The notes under the pieces were generated by a model that saw only the letters and a list, made by a program, of their open reading frames with translations, searched no databases and was not told the origin of the DNA. The translations under genes and the position numbers were made by a program. 64,000 bases of DNA from the NCBI RefSeq assembly GCF_002211305.1, contig NZ_LOKW01000027.1, positions 1-64,000 on the forward strand, written 5' to 3'. This document shows positions 8,653 to 17,258 of the stretch, one piece after another (the stretch's first letter is position 1; each line of letters begins with the position of its first letter). This DNA is from Rhizobium sp. R634 (lineage in GTDB: Bacteria > Pseudomonadota > Alphaproteobacteria > Rhizobiales > Rhizobiaceae).

Positions 8653-9114
8653 ATGTTTCTGCTTCTTGCATTGCTGATCGGTGTCATCGCAGGCCTTCGC
8701 GCCATGACGGCGCCGGCCGCCGTCGCCTGGGGTGCGGCGCTCGGCTGGTTCGATGTCTCGCAAACGCCGCTTGCCTTCATGGGTTATCAGTGGACGCCGT
8801 GGGTCTTCACTATCCTCGCCGTCGTCGAATTCATCACCGACCAGCTGCCGTCCACGCCGTCGCGCAAGGTGCCGGTGCAGTTCGGCGCCCGCATCATCAT
8901 GGGCGCGCTTTCCGGGGCGACGATCGGCGCGGCCAGCAGCCTGCTCTCGGGCGGGCTGATTGCCGGCGTGATCGGCGCCGTCATCGGCACCTATGGCGGG
9001 GCCGCCGTGCGCGGCAGACTTGCCGCCTCCTTCGGCAAGGATCTGCCGGCCGCTCTCATCGAGGATGCCGTCGCCGTCATCGGCGCGGTGCTGATCGTGG
9101 GGGCCGTCGCATGA
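8653..9114 (+). CDS. DUF4126-type small membrane protein
   Basis: The 153-residue protein is very hydrophobic, with about four membrane segments and glycine/alanine-rich helices (SGATIGAASSLLSGGLIAGVIGAV near residue 85). The conserved start LLIGVIAGLRAMTAPAAVAWG fits DUF4126-like proteins. Function is unknown. Its stop overlaps the start of the following flavoprotein gene (ATGA), so the two are translationally coupled and probably work together or share regulation. Confidence 0.8.
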   Translation: MFLLLALLIGVIAGLRAMTAPAAVAWGAALGWFDVSQTPLAFMGYQWTPWVFTILAVVEFITDQLPSTPSRKVPVQFGARIIMGALSGATIGAASSLLSGGLIAGVIGAVIGTYGGAAVRGRLAASFGKDLPAALIEDAVAVIGAVLIVGAVA

Positions 9115-10478
9115 AAAGCTTCGACGCCATTGTCATCGGCGCCGGCCAGGCCGGCCCGTCGCTTGCCGCCCGCATGGTCGAGAAAGGCATGAAGGTGGCG
9201 CTCATCGAGCGCAAGTACATCGGCGGCACCTGCGTCAATGCCGGCTGCATGCCGACAAAAACGCTGGTCGCCAGCGCCCGGGCAGCCCATGTCGCCCGGA
9301 CCGGCGCCGCCTACGGCGTGAAGATCCCGGGCGAGGTCGCCATCGACATGAAGGTGGTCAGGGCCCGCGCCGAGACCGTGACCATGAACGCCCGCAACGG
9401 TCTGATCGGCTGGCTGGGCGGCATGGACGGCATGTCCGTGATCTCAGGCCATGCCCGTTTCGAAGGCGCGAAGACCGTCAGCGTCAATGGCGAGACGCTG
9501 ACTGCGCCGCGCATCTTCCTCAATGTCGGCGCCCGGCCTGTCATCCCCGCTCTGCCTGGTATCGACGATATCGATTACCTCACCAGCACCTCGATCATAG
9601 GGCTCGACACGCTGCCGAGGCATCTCGTCGTGATCGGCGGCAGCTATATCGGGCTGGAATTCGCGCAGATGTATCGCCGCTTCGGCGCCGAGGTCAGCGT
9701 CGTCGAGCACGGGCCGAAGTTGGCATCGCGCGAGGACGAGGATGTATCGGATGCGATCGCCGATATTCTGCAGGCCGAGGGCATTGCCGTCCACACCAAT
9801 GCCGGCAACATCGCCTTCGCCAGAAACGGCAGCGGCGTCAGTGTCACCGCCGGCGCTGCAAAGATCGATGCGAGCCATGTGCTGATCGCCACCGGCAGGA
9901 AACCGAACACCGATGATCTCGGCCTCGATGCCGCCGGCGTCGCCACCGATGAACGCGGCTATATCAAGGTCGACGACCGGCTCGCCACCAATGTCGATGG
10001 CATCTGGGCGCTGGGCGACTGCAACGGCCACGGCGCCTTCACCCATACCTCCTACAATGATTACGAGATCGCCGCCGCCAACCTCATCGACGGCGAGGAC
10101 CGCAGGGTCTCGAGCCGCATCCCGGCCTATGCGCTCTATATCGATCCGCCGCTCGGCCGCGTCGGCATGACGGAGAAGCAGGCGCGCGCCTCGGGGCGAA
10201 GGATCATGGTCTCGACCCGGCCGATGAGCCGCGTCGGCCGCGCCAACGAACGCGGCGAGACCAAGGGCTTCATGAAGGTGGTCGCCGACGCCGAGACCAA
10301 GGAAATCCTCGGCGCGGCAATCCTGGGCATCGAGGGCGACGAGGCGATCCACGGCTTCATTGATGCGATGAATGCGGGAACGACCTATCCGACGCTGCAA
10401 TGGTCGGTGCCGATCCATCCGACGGTGTCGGAACTGATCCCGACGCTGCTTGGGGATTTGAAGCCGGTTCAGCCGTGA
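9111..10478 (+). CDS. Class I pyridine nucleotide-disulfide oxidoreductase (mercuric reductase/lipoamide dehydrogenase-like)
   Basis: The 455-residue flavoprotein has an N-terminal FAD fold (AIVIGAGQAGPSLAARM), the redox-active disulfide motif GGTCVNAGCMPTK (Cys-x4-Cys), an NAD(P)-binding fold near residue 170 (LVVIGGSYIGLEFAQ), the second FAD motif GIWALGDCNG, and a C-terminal dimerisation domain with HPTVSE carrying the catalytic His-Glu pair. The family includes mercuric reductase-like and glutathione-amide reductase-like enzymes. No mer genes or lipoamide complexes are nearby, so the disulfide substrate is unknown. The start overlaps the DUF4126 gene. Confidence 0.88.
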   Translation: MKSFDAIVIGAGQAGPSLAARMVEKGMKVALIERKYIGGTCVNAGCMPTKTLVASARAAHVARTGAAYGVKIPGEVAIDMKVVRARAETVTMNARNGLIGWLGGMDGMSVISGHARFEGAKTVSVNGETLTAPRIFLNVGARPVIPALPGIDDIDYLTSTSIIGLDTLPRHLVVIGGSYIGLEFAQMYRRFGAEVSVVEHGPKLASREDEDVSDAIADILQAEGIAVHTNAGNIAFARNGSGVSVTAGAAKIDASHVLIATGRKPNTDDLGLDAAGVATDERGYIKVDDRLATNVDGIWALGDCNGHGAFTHTSYNDYEIAAANLIDGEDRRVSSRIPAYALYIDPPLGRVGMTEKQARASGRRIMVSTRPMSRVGRANERGETKGFMKVVADAETKEILGAAILGIEGDEAIHGFIDAMNAGTTYPTLQWSVPIHPTVSELIPTLLGDLKPVQP

Positions 10479-10507
10479 CCTGATCTCGGGAACGACTGGA
10501 GGCGGGC

Positions 10508-11077
10508 ATGTCTATCGAAGCGCTGATCGAGAATTACGGCCTGCTGGCAATCTTCCTGGGCGCAGCCTTCGAAGGCGAAACGGCCGCCTTTCTCGGCGGC
10601 GTGGTCGCTCACCGCGACCTGCTGACCTATTGGTCGGCGTCGCTTGCGGCCACCGCAGGCTCCTTCGCCGGCGATCAGTTCTGGTTCTTCGCCGGCCGCT
10701 ACGCCGCGCGATGGCCCCTCGTCCGCCGGCTGATGGAAAAGCCGGCGCTCGCCCGCGCAACCAGGCTTCTGGAAAAATACCCGACCGGCTTCATCCTGGC
10801 CTTTCGTTTTTTGGTGGGCTTGCGGACCATCAGCCCTGTCGTCATCGGCACCACGCGGATATCGACCGGAAAATTCGTCGTTCTGAATGCCCTGGCCGCG
10901 CTGGTGTGGGGACAGCTTTTCACCGCGCTCGGCTATTTGTTCGGGCACGGCATCCAGCAGACATTGGGCCACCTTCCGCTTCACCGCCATCTGCTGATCG
11001 CGGTCGCGGCCGCGGCTTTCGTCGCGGCTGCGGTCCTTGTCTTCCGCAAGATGAAACCGAGCGCCGGCCACTTATAA
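10508..11077 (+). CDS. DedA-family (SNARE-associated/VTT) membrane protein
   Basis: The 189-residue membrane protein has the DedA hallmarks FLGAAFEGETAAFLGGVVAHR near residue 18 and the F/Y-x-x-x-R-x-x-P-x-x-R/G region, here LAFRFLVGLRTISPVVIGTTR near residue 98. DedA proteins are thought to act as lipid flippases or proton-coupled transporters that support undecaprenyl-phosphate or phospholipid recycling. The gene starts 29 bases after the flavoprotein gene and may be co-transcribed with it. It is convergent with the xylitol dehydrogenase gene. Confidence 0.87.
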   Translation: MSIEALIENYGLLAIFLGAAFEGETAAFLGGVVAHRDLLTYWSASLAATAGSFAGDQFWFFAGRYAARWPLVRRLMEKPALARATRLLEKYPTGFILAFRFLVGLRTISPVVIGTTRISTGKFVVLNALAALVWGQLFTALGYLFGHGIQQTLGHLPLHRHLLIAVAAAAFVAAAVLVFRKMKPSAGHL

Positions 11078-11089
11078 AGACTGGGCGCC

Positions 11090-12133
11090 CTACTCCATCA
11101 CGATCTGCAGCTTCACGTCGCTCGGCCGCGCCTCGACGGCGCGATCGAAAGCCTTGATCGAATCTTCGAATTTGAAGGTCTCCGATATCAGCGGCTTCAG
11201 ATCGACGCGGCCCGACGCCAGGAGAGCGATCGAGCGCTCATACTGGTGGGCATAACGGAACACGGTTTCGATGCGGATCTCCTTGGTGGTCGCGGTCGAG
11301 ACGTCGAAACCAACAGGGTTGACCGGCAGGCCGACGGCAACGATGACGCCGCCCGGGCGCGGCAGCGCCATGATTGTCTCCCATGCCTTCGGCGAGCCGG
11401 AGCATTCGAAAACCACGTCGGCGCCCCAGCCGTCGGTCAGCCGGCCGACTTCCTCGATCAGGTTCTTCTCGCGGATGTTGACGGGGATGACACCCTGATA
11501 TTGCGCTGATATATCGAGCTTCGGCTGGGCGAGATCGGCAACGATCGCGCGGGCGCAGCCGCCGGCGAGCGCAGCGATCGCCACCATCGTACCGATCGGC
11601 CCGGCGCCGAGAACGATGGCAGTGTCGCCGGGCGAGATCTTCGCCTTGGCCGCCGCCTGCATGCCGACCGCGAAGGGCTCGACCATCGCGCCTTCGGCAA
11701 AGCTGACATTGTCCGGCAGCTTGAAGGTATAATTGGCGGGATGCACGACCTCCGACGTCAGCACGCCATGGATCGGCGGCGTCGCCCAGAAGGTGACGGC
11801 GGGATCGATATTATACATGCCGAGCCGGCTTGCCTTGGAGTTCGGATCGGGAATGCCGGGCTCCATGCAGACTCGGTCGCCGACCTTCAGATGTGTCACG
11901 CCAGCCCCGACCTCGACCACTGTGCCGGCCGCTTCGTGGCCGAGGACCATCGGCGCGTTGACGATAAAGGGGCCGATCTTGCCGTGGGTGTAGTAGTGCA
12001 CATCCGAGCCGCAGACGCCGACGGTGTGAATCCTGATCTTCACCTGCCCCGGTCCCGTTTCCAGAGGCAGATCGATATCGCGAAGCGCAAGCTCATGCTG
12101 GCGCTCCAGTACCAGCGCACGGACTTTGGTCAT
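11090..12133 (-). CDS. NAD-dependent xylitol/sorbitol-type dehydrogenase (zinc MDR family)
   Basis: The 347-residue medium-chain dehydrogenase has the catalytic zinc ligands in GVCGSDVHYY and GHEAAGTVVEVG, the Rossmann motif VLGAGPIGTMVAI near residue 175, and DGWGADVVFECSGS. The structural-zinc cysteine cluster is absent: the region EPGIPDPNSKASRLGMYN follows polyol dehydrogenases, which lack it. The expected reaction is xylitol or sorbitol to the ketose with NAD+. No sugar transporter is adjacent. About 240 bases of upstream DNA separate it from the divergent kdp-side genes. Confidence 0.88.
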   Translation of the reverse strand: MTKVRALVLERQHELALRDIDLPLETGPGQVKIRIHTVGVCGSDVHYYTHGKIGPFIVNAPMVLGHEAAGTVVEVGAGVTHLKVGDRVCMEPGIPDPNSKASRLGMYNIDPAVTFWATPPIHGVLTSEVVHPANYTFKLPDNVSFAEGAMVEPFAVGMQAAAKAKISPGDTAIVLGAGPIGTMVAIAALAGGCARAIVADLAQPKLDISAQYQGVIPVNIREKNLIEEVGRLTDGWGADVVFECSGSPKAWETIMALPRPGGVIVAVGLPVNPVGFDVSTATTKEIRIETVFRYAHQYERSIALLASGRVDLKPLISETFKFEDSIKAFDRAVEARPSDVKLQIVME

Positions 12134-12370
12134 GATCGGTTTCCTTCCCTGTGGCGCCCACGATTCATCGAGCGCCGCTGGCCTGACTATAAGACCGGAA
12201 GGGGCGGCAATTCAATCGCGCCAATCAAGCTTTTGCTCAATGATTGATGAAATGCCCATTTTCCATAATCCGAAAGATTCACCGTCCAAGACCTCCGTAT
12301 GATTTCACCCGGGGCCGCCGGAGAGTACATTATCAAATCGAGATATGCGGCAACGAGGACAGCCAGAGAA

Positions 12371-12556
12371 ATGAAGCACGAGCGCAAGAATTCCGGCAGA
12401 AATCATCCTCACGGCTCGGCGATATCAAGGCCGTTCCGTGCCCTCTGGCATCGGCTCATGGAGCCGATCGCCGCGCTCTGGCAAAGCCGCCAGCCGCAGC
12501 CGATGCGCGTTGTCGCAGAGGCGAGGGATCGAAATCGTGCCCGACAGCGTTATTAG
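12371..12556 (+). CDS. Small basic hypothetical protein
   Basis: A possible 61-residue protein, MKHERKNSGRNHPHGS..., rich in Arg, His and Gln and with no recognised domain. A weak ribosome-binding site (AGAGAA) precedes it. Codon use resembles neighbouring genes, but the reading frame is short and may be chance in GC-rich DNA. It lies between the divergent polyol dehydrogenase and the CopC-like gene. Confidence 0.35.
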   Translation: MKHERKNSGRNHPHGSAISRPFRALWHRLMEPIAALWQSRQPQPMRVVAEARDRNRARQRY

Positions 12557-12633
12557 CCATGCGCCGGCATGGCGCTAAGGAAGCATGAAGGCTCCGGGGC
12601 ACCATGCAGATCGGCAAGATAAGGAAGACCATC

Positions 12634-12996
12634 ATGAAGTCGATCGTGTCATTCTGCCTGTTCGCATCCCTTCTCTTCGCGGCAAGTGAAGCGTCTGCGG
12701 CGCTGGAACAAGCATCGCTGCCGCCACAGGAGCAGGAAGAAAAGCTGGTGCCGGCCAATCTCGAGCTTAGCTTCACCGGCCCGGTCGATCTTGCCCGCTC
12801 GACGGCCGTCCTCATGGATGCCCAGGGCATGGTCCTTCCCACCGGCAAGCCGTTTCTCTCCGGCCCTGAGGGATCCATTTTCAAGGTCCCGCTCGATCCC
12901 TCCATGGCGCCCGGCCTCTATACCCTCGATTGGCGCGTACTCTCGATGGACGGCCACAGCGCCGAGGGCCAGTATCAGTTCCGGGTCGATCCTTAA
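12634..12996 (+). CDS. Periplasmic CopC/YobA-like protein
   Basis: The 120-residue protein has a signal peptide (MKSIVSFCLFASLLFAASEASA). A CopC-like immunoglobulin fold follows: LELSFTGPVDLARSTAVL, then YTLDWRVLSMDGHSAEGQYQFRV, the family C-terminal signature. CopC proteins bind copper. The usual histidine right after the signal cleavage site is missing here, so Cu(II) binding through the N-terminus is doubtful. There is no copD partner. It precedes the kdp operon by 200 bases. Confidence 0.8.
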   Translation: MKSIVSFCLFASLLFAASEASAALEQASLPPQEQEEKLVPANLELSFTGPVDLARSTAVLMDAQGMVLPTGKPFLSGPEGSIFKVPLDPSMAPGLYTLDWRVLSMDGHSAEGQYQFRVDP

Positions 12997-13012
12997 TTCG
13001 TTCCTGAAAGCA

Positions 13013-13029
13013 TTTATAAGATTTTTATA
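13013..13029 (+). promoter_or_regulatory. Candidate KdpE-binding AT-rich box
   Basis: TTTATAAGATTTTTATA lies between the CopC-like gene and the kdp operon, in otherwise GC-rich DNA. It resembles the T-rich KdpE target upstream of enterobacterial kdpFABC (TTTATA-type half-sites). A TTGACG that could serve as a -35 element follows directly. The identity is inferred from similarity and position. Confidence 0.45.
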
Positions 13030-13195
13030 TTGACGGCCGCTCGCCCGTCTCGAACCTTTATGCCTTCCGGCTCCATATTGATGTCCGAGAGATCGAAAGA
13101 TCATCTCCGCGCCAGAAAGTATGAAAGGCGGCCTTCCAAGGGAATGACGCCCTTTGTCTTGTCTGACTCCCAGAAGAACAACAGGAGTCACGATC

Positions 13196-13279
13196 ATGAT
13201 GGATATCATTCTGCTGGGCACCGCGATCATATTCTTCGCGCTGTGCTTTGCCTATACCAGAGCCTGCGACAGGCTCTAG
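13196..13279 (+). CDS. 27-residue membrane peptide at the head of the kdp operon
   Basis: The sequence MMDIILLGTAIIFFALCFAY followed by TRACDRL is one membrane helix with a polar ACDRL tail. A good ribosome-binding site (AGGAG) sits 8 bases before the first ATG. It ends 14 bases before kdpF. Very small proteins of this form (helix plus A/C-C-D/E-R-L) precede kdpF in many bacteria, to my recollection, but have no established function. It could stabilise the Kdp complex, as KdpF does, or act as a leader peptide. Confidence 0.65.
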   Translation: MMDIILLGTAIIFFALCFAYTRACDRL

Positions 13280-13293
13280 CCGGAGAAACGACG

Positions 13294-13383
13294 ATGACCC
13301 TCGATTATGTCTTGAGCGGTGCCGTGACCGTGTTTCTCACCGTTTACCTGACCTATGCTCTCCTTCGCCCAGAACGCTTCTGA
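13294..13383 (+). CDS. kdpF: Potassium-transporting ATPase small subunit KdpF
   Basis: The 29-residue hydrophobic peptide starts MTLDYVLSGAVTVFLTVYLTY and ends LLRPERF, the typical KdpF ending (R-P-E-x-F). KdpF is a single-helix subunit that stabilises the KdpABC complex. It follows the 27-residue peptide by 14 bases and precedes kdpA by 34 bases in the same operon. Confidence 0.85.
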   Translation: MTLDYVLSGAVTVFLTVYLTYALLRPERF

Positions 13384-13417
13384 CTACCAAGCGGCCGGGT
13401 ATTGAAAGTTTAACTCC

Positions 13418-15121
13418 ATGACCCTCAACGGATGGCTTCAGATCCTGCTTTTCTGCGGGATCGTCCTCGTGCTCGTCAAACCGCTTGGCGCCTATATGAC
13501 GCGCGTCTTCGGCGGCGAGCGCACTTTCCTGTCACCGGTCCTCGTTCCGATCGAACGAGGGCTCTATCGCATCGCCGGCACCAGCGAGCGCGAGGAACAG
13601 CATTGGACCTCCCATGCCTTCGCCATGCTGCTCTTCAACCTCATCGGCGTCGTCGCGCTTTACGCGCTGCAGCGCCTGCAGGCCGGTCTTCCCTACAATT
13701 CGGCCGGCATGGCTGCGGTCCCGCCTGAGCTAGCCTTCAACACCGCCGTCAGCTTCGTCAGCAACACCAACTGGCAGAACTACGGCGGCGAAAGCACCAT
13801 GTCGTACCTGACCCAGATGGCCGGCCTCACCGTCCAGAACTTCGTTTCAGCGGCAACGGGCATTGCCATCGCGCTCGCCTTCATCCGCGCCTTCTCGCGC
13901 GCTTCGGGCAAGGCCGTCGGCAATTTCTGGGTCGATATGACGAGGGCGACTCTCTACGTGCTGCTGCCGATCTCGATCATGCTGACGCTCGTCTATGTCT
14001 ATCTCGGCGTGCCGCAGACGCTCGGCCCCTATGTCAATGCGACGACGCTCGAAGGCGCGCAGCAGACGATTGCCGTCGGACCCGTCGCCTCGCAGCTGGC
14101 GATCAAGATGCTCGGCACCAATGGCGGCGGCTTCTTCAACGCCAATTCCGCCCATCCGTTCGAAAACCCCGATGCGATCTCCAACCTCATCCAGATGGTT
14201 TCGATCTTCGCGATCGGCGCCGCCCTGACCAACGTCTTCGGCCGCGTGGTCGGCAACCAGCGCCAGGGCTGGGCGATCCTCGCCACGATGGGCATTCTAT
14301 TCGTCGCCGGCGTCGCCATCACCTATTGGGCGGAAGCCGCCGGCAATCCGCTGATGCATGCCTTAGGTCTTGAGGGCGGCAACATGGAAGGCAAGGAGGT
14401 CCGCTTCGGCGTCGCCCTGTCCTCGCTGTTTGCGGTCATCACCACGGCCGCCTCCTGCGGCGCGGTCAATGCGATGCACGGCTCGTTCACCGCGCTCGGC
14501 GGTCTCGTCCCGCTCATCAACATGCAGCTCGGCGAAGTCATCGTCGGCGGTGTCGGCGCAGGCTTTTACGGCATCCTGCTCTTCATCATCGTCGCCGTCT
14601 TCGTGGCCGGCCTGATGGTCGGCCGCACACCGGAATATCTCGGCAAGAAGATCGAGGCGAAGGAAATGAAGATGGCCGTTCTCGCCATCCTCTGCCTGCC
14701 ACTCGCCATGCTCGTCTTCACCGCGATCGCCACGGTGCTGCCTTCTGCCGTCGCCTCGATCGGCACCGCCGGCCCGCACGGTTTCTCCGAAATCCTCTAT
14801 GCCTATACCTCGGCAGCGGCCAATAACGGCTCGGCTTTCGGCGGCCTGACCGGCAATACGCCCTGGTACAATGTAACGCTCGGCATCGGCATGCTCGCCG
14901 GCCGCTTCCTAGTCATCATCCCCGCGCTCGCCATCGCCGGCTCGCTGATCGCCAAGAAGACGGTTCCGGCCTCGGCAGGCACCTTCCCGACCGACGGCCC
15001 GCTTTTCGTCGGCCTGCTCGTCGGCACCATCCTGATCGTCGGCGGCCTCACCTTCTTCCCGGCTCTGGCGCTCGGCCCCGTCGTCGAGCACCTGGTCGCG
15101 GTCGCCGGGCAAACCTTCTGA
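13418..15121 (+). CDS. kdpA: Potassium-transporting ATPase, potassium-binding subunit KdpA
   Basis: The 567-residue polytopic protein is the expected length for KdpA and has about ten membrane segments. Selectivity-filter repeats are visible: VSFVSNTNWQNYGGESTMSY near residue 113, GTNGGGFFNANSAHPFENP near 232, and TSAAANNGSAFGGL near 467. It forms the K+-selective pore of the high-affinity KdpFABC pump in the inner membrane. A perfect 8-base stem-loop follows its stop codon, before kdpB. Confidence 0.97.
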   Translation: MTLNGWLQILLFCGIVLVLVKPLGAYMTRVFGGERTFLSPVLVPIERGLYRIAGTSEREEQHWTSHAFAMLLFNLIGVVALYALQRLQAGLPYNSAGMAAVPPELAFNTAVSFVSNTNWQNYGGESTMSYLTQMAGLTVQNFVSAATGIAIALAFIRAFSRASGKAVGNFWVDMTRATLYVLLPISIMLTLVYVYLGVPQTLGPYVNATTLEGAQQTIAVGPVASQLAIKMLGTNGGGFFNANSAHPFENPDAISNLIQMVSIFAIGAALTNVFGRVVGNQRQGWAILATMGILFVAGVAITYWAEAAGNPLMHALGLEGGNMEGKEVRFGVALSSLFAVITTAASCGAVNAMHGSFTALGGLVPLINMQLGEVIVGGVGAGFYGILLFIIVAVFVAGLMVGRTPEYLGKKIEAKEMKMAVLAILCLPLAMLVFTAIATVLPSAVASIGTAGPHGFSEILYAYTSAAANNGSAFGGLTGNTPWYNVTLGIGMLAGRFLVIIPALAIAGSLIAKKTVPASAGTFPTDGPLFVGLLVGTILIVGGLTFFPALALGPVVEHLVAVAGQTF

Positions 15122-15145
15122 GGCGATGCCCGACCCTGCATCGCC
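15122..15145 (+). other. Stem-loop between kdpA and kdpB
   Basis: Arms GGCGATGC and GCATCGCC are perfectly complementary around an 8-base loop, beginning right after the kdpA stop. No T-run follows, so it is not a classical terminator. It may protect the upstream mRNA or adjust the KdpA to KdpB ratio. Confidence 0.6.
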
Positions 15146-15184
15146 GGGGTCCTTCGCCATCCTTGTTTCAAGCTGGAGTCTCTT

Positions 15185-17245
15185 ATGAGCCAGGCAAAAT
15201 CCGCGAGCATCATCGATTCTCGCATCCTCATTCCGGCCGTGGGCGCCGCCTTCAAAAAGCTCGACCCGCGCGCCCTTGCCAGAAATCCGGTCATGTTTGT
15301 CGTGGCCACGGTTTCCGTGCTGACCACCGTGCTATTCCTGCGCGACCTCATCGCCGGCAACGGCAATCTCGGCTTTTCCTTCCAGATCAATCTCTGGCTC
15401 TGGTTCACGGTGCTCTTCGCCAATTTCGCCGAGGCCGTCGCCGAAGGCCGCGGCAAGGCGCAGGCGGATTCATTGCGCAAGGCGCGCACCGAAACCCAGG
15501 CCAAGCTGCTGACCGGCAATAACGGCACGGACTATCGCATGGTGCCGGGCACCAGCCTCAAGGTCGGCGACATCGTTCTCGTCGAAGCCGGCGACATCAT
15601 CCCGTCGGACGGCGAGGTCATCGAAGGTGTCGCCTCCGTCAACGAAGCGGCAATCACCGGCGAATCCGCCCCCGTGATCCGCGAATCCGGCGGCGACCGC
15701 TCCGCGGTCACAGGCGGCACGCAGGTGCTGTCCGACTGGATCCGCGTGCGCATCACCGCGGCCGCCGGCTCGACCTTCCTCGACCGGATGATCTCGCTGG
15801 TCGAGGGGGCGCAGCGCCAGAAGACCCCGAACGAGATCGCGCTCAACATCCTGCTCGCCGGCATGACACTGATCTTCGTGCTCGCCACCGCGACGATCCC
15901 GAGCTTTGCCATCTATGCCGGCGGCTCGATCCCGATCATCATTCTGGTCGCCCTCTTCGTCACGCTCATTCCGACGACGATCGGCGCGCTGCTGTCGGCG
16001 ATCGGCATTGCCGGCATGGACCGCCTCGTCCGCTTCAACGTGCTCGCCATGTCGGGCCGTGCGGTCGAAGCCGCCGGCGACGTCGATACGCTGCTGCTCG
16101 ATAAGACGGGCACGATCACGCTCGGCAACCGCCAGGCGACCAGCTTCCGGCCGGTGCGCGGCGTTTCCGAACAGGATCTCGCCGACGCCGCCCAGCTTGC
16201 CTCGCTCGCCGACGAAACGCCGGAGGGCCGCTCGATCGTCGTGCTCGCCAAGGAGAAATATGCGATCCGCGGCCGCGACATGGCGAGCCTCAAGGCGACC
16301 TTCGTGCCATTCACCGCCCAGACCCGCATGAGCGGCGTCGATCTCGAAGGCGCCTCGATCCGTAAGGGCGCGGTCGATACCGTGCTCGCCTATGTCGCCG
16401 GCGACGCGCCCTCGAAGAATGGCGGCGAGGTCGTGCGCGAACTGCAGTCGATCGCCGACGACGTCGCCAAATCGGGCGGCACGCCGCTCGCCGTCGCCCG
16501 CGACGGCCGGCTGCTCGGCATCGTCCAGCTGAAGGACATCGTCAAGGGCGGCATCCGCGAGCGCTTCACGGAGCTGCGCCGCATGGGCATCCGCACCGTG
16601 ATGATCACGGGCGACAACCCGCTGACAGCAGCGGCCATCGCCGCCGAGGCCGGGGTCGACGATTTCCTCGCTCAGGCGACACCGGAGATGAAGCTGGCGC
16701 TGATGCGCGAGGAACAGGCCAAGGGCAAGCTGGTCGCCATGTGCGGCGACGGCACCAACGATGCGCCGGCTCTCGCCCAGGCCGATGTCGGCGTCGCCAT
16801 GAACACCGGCACGGTCGCCGCCCGCGAGGCTGGCAACATGGTCGACCTCGACTCGGATCCGACGAAGCTCATCGAGATCGTCGAAATCGGCAAGCAGCTG
16901 CTGATGACGCGCGGCGCGCTGACGACCTTTTCGATCGCCAACGACATCGCCAAGTATTTCGCGATCATCCCGGCGATGTTCCTGACCTTCTATCCGCAGC
17001 TCGGCGTGCTCAACATCATGGGGCTTTCGACCCCGCAGAGCGCCATCCTCTCTGCGATCATCTTCAACGCGCTCATCATCATCGCGCTGATCCCGTTGTC
17101 CCTAAAGGGCGTGCGCTACCGCCCGATCGGCGCCGGCGCGCTCTTGTCGCGCAACCTGCTGATCTACGGCCTCGGCGGCATCATCGTGCCTTTCATTGGC
17201 ATCAAGGCGATCGACATGGCCGTCGCGGCCCTCGGCCTCGCTTAA
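15185..17245 (+). CDS. kdpB: Potassium-transporting P-type ATPase, subunit KdpB
   Basis: The 686-residue P-type ATPase has the phosphatase loop TGES (Ser-161, the site of inhibitory phosphorylation in E. coli), the phosphorylation motif DKTGT with Asp-306, the nucleotide-domain element KGA, the hinge GDGTNDAPALAQADVGVAM, and about seven membrane segments. It hydrolyses ATP to drive K+ through KdpA. The start follows an SD-like GGAG. Length and motifs are fully typical. Confidence 0.97.
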   Translation: MSQAKSASIIDSRILIPAVGAAFKKLDPRALARNPVMFVVATVSVLTTVLFLRDLIAGNGNLGFSFQINLWLWFTVLFANFAEAVAEGRGKAQADSLRKARTETQAKLLTGNNGTDYRMVPGTSLKVGDIVLVEAGDIIPSDGEVIEGVASVNEAAITGESAPVIRESGGDRSAVTGGTQVLSDWIRVRITAAAGSTFLDRMISLVEGAQRQKTPNEIALNILLAGMTLIFVLATATIPSFAIYAGGSIPIIILVALFVTLIPTTIGALLSAIGIAGMDRLVRFNVLAMSGRAVEAAGDVDTLLLDKTGTITLGNRQATSFRPVRGVSEQDLADAAQLASLADETPEGRSIVVLAKEKYAIRGRDMASLKATFVPFTAQTRMSGVDLEGASIRKGAVDTVLAYVAGDAPSKNGGEVVRELQSIADDVAKSGGTPLAVARDGRLLGIVQLKDIVKGGIRERFTELRRMGIRTVMITGDNPLTAAAIAAEAGVDDFLAQATPEMKLALMREEQAKGKLVAMCGDGTNDAPALAQADVGVAMNTGTVAAREAGNMVDLDSDPTKLIEIVEIGKQLLMTRGALTTFSIANDIAKYFAIIPAMFLTFYPQLGVLNIMGLSTPQSAILSAIIFNALIIIALIPLSLKGVRYRPIGAGALLSRNLLIYGLGGIIVPFIGIKAIDMAVAALGLA

Positions 17246-17258
17246 AGGAGTAAGAATA

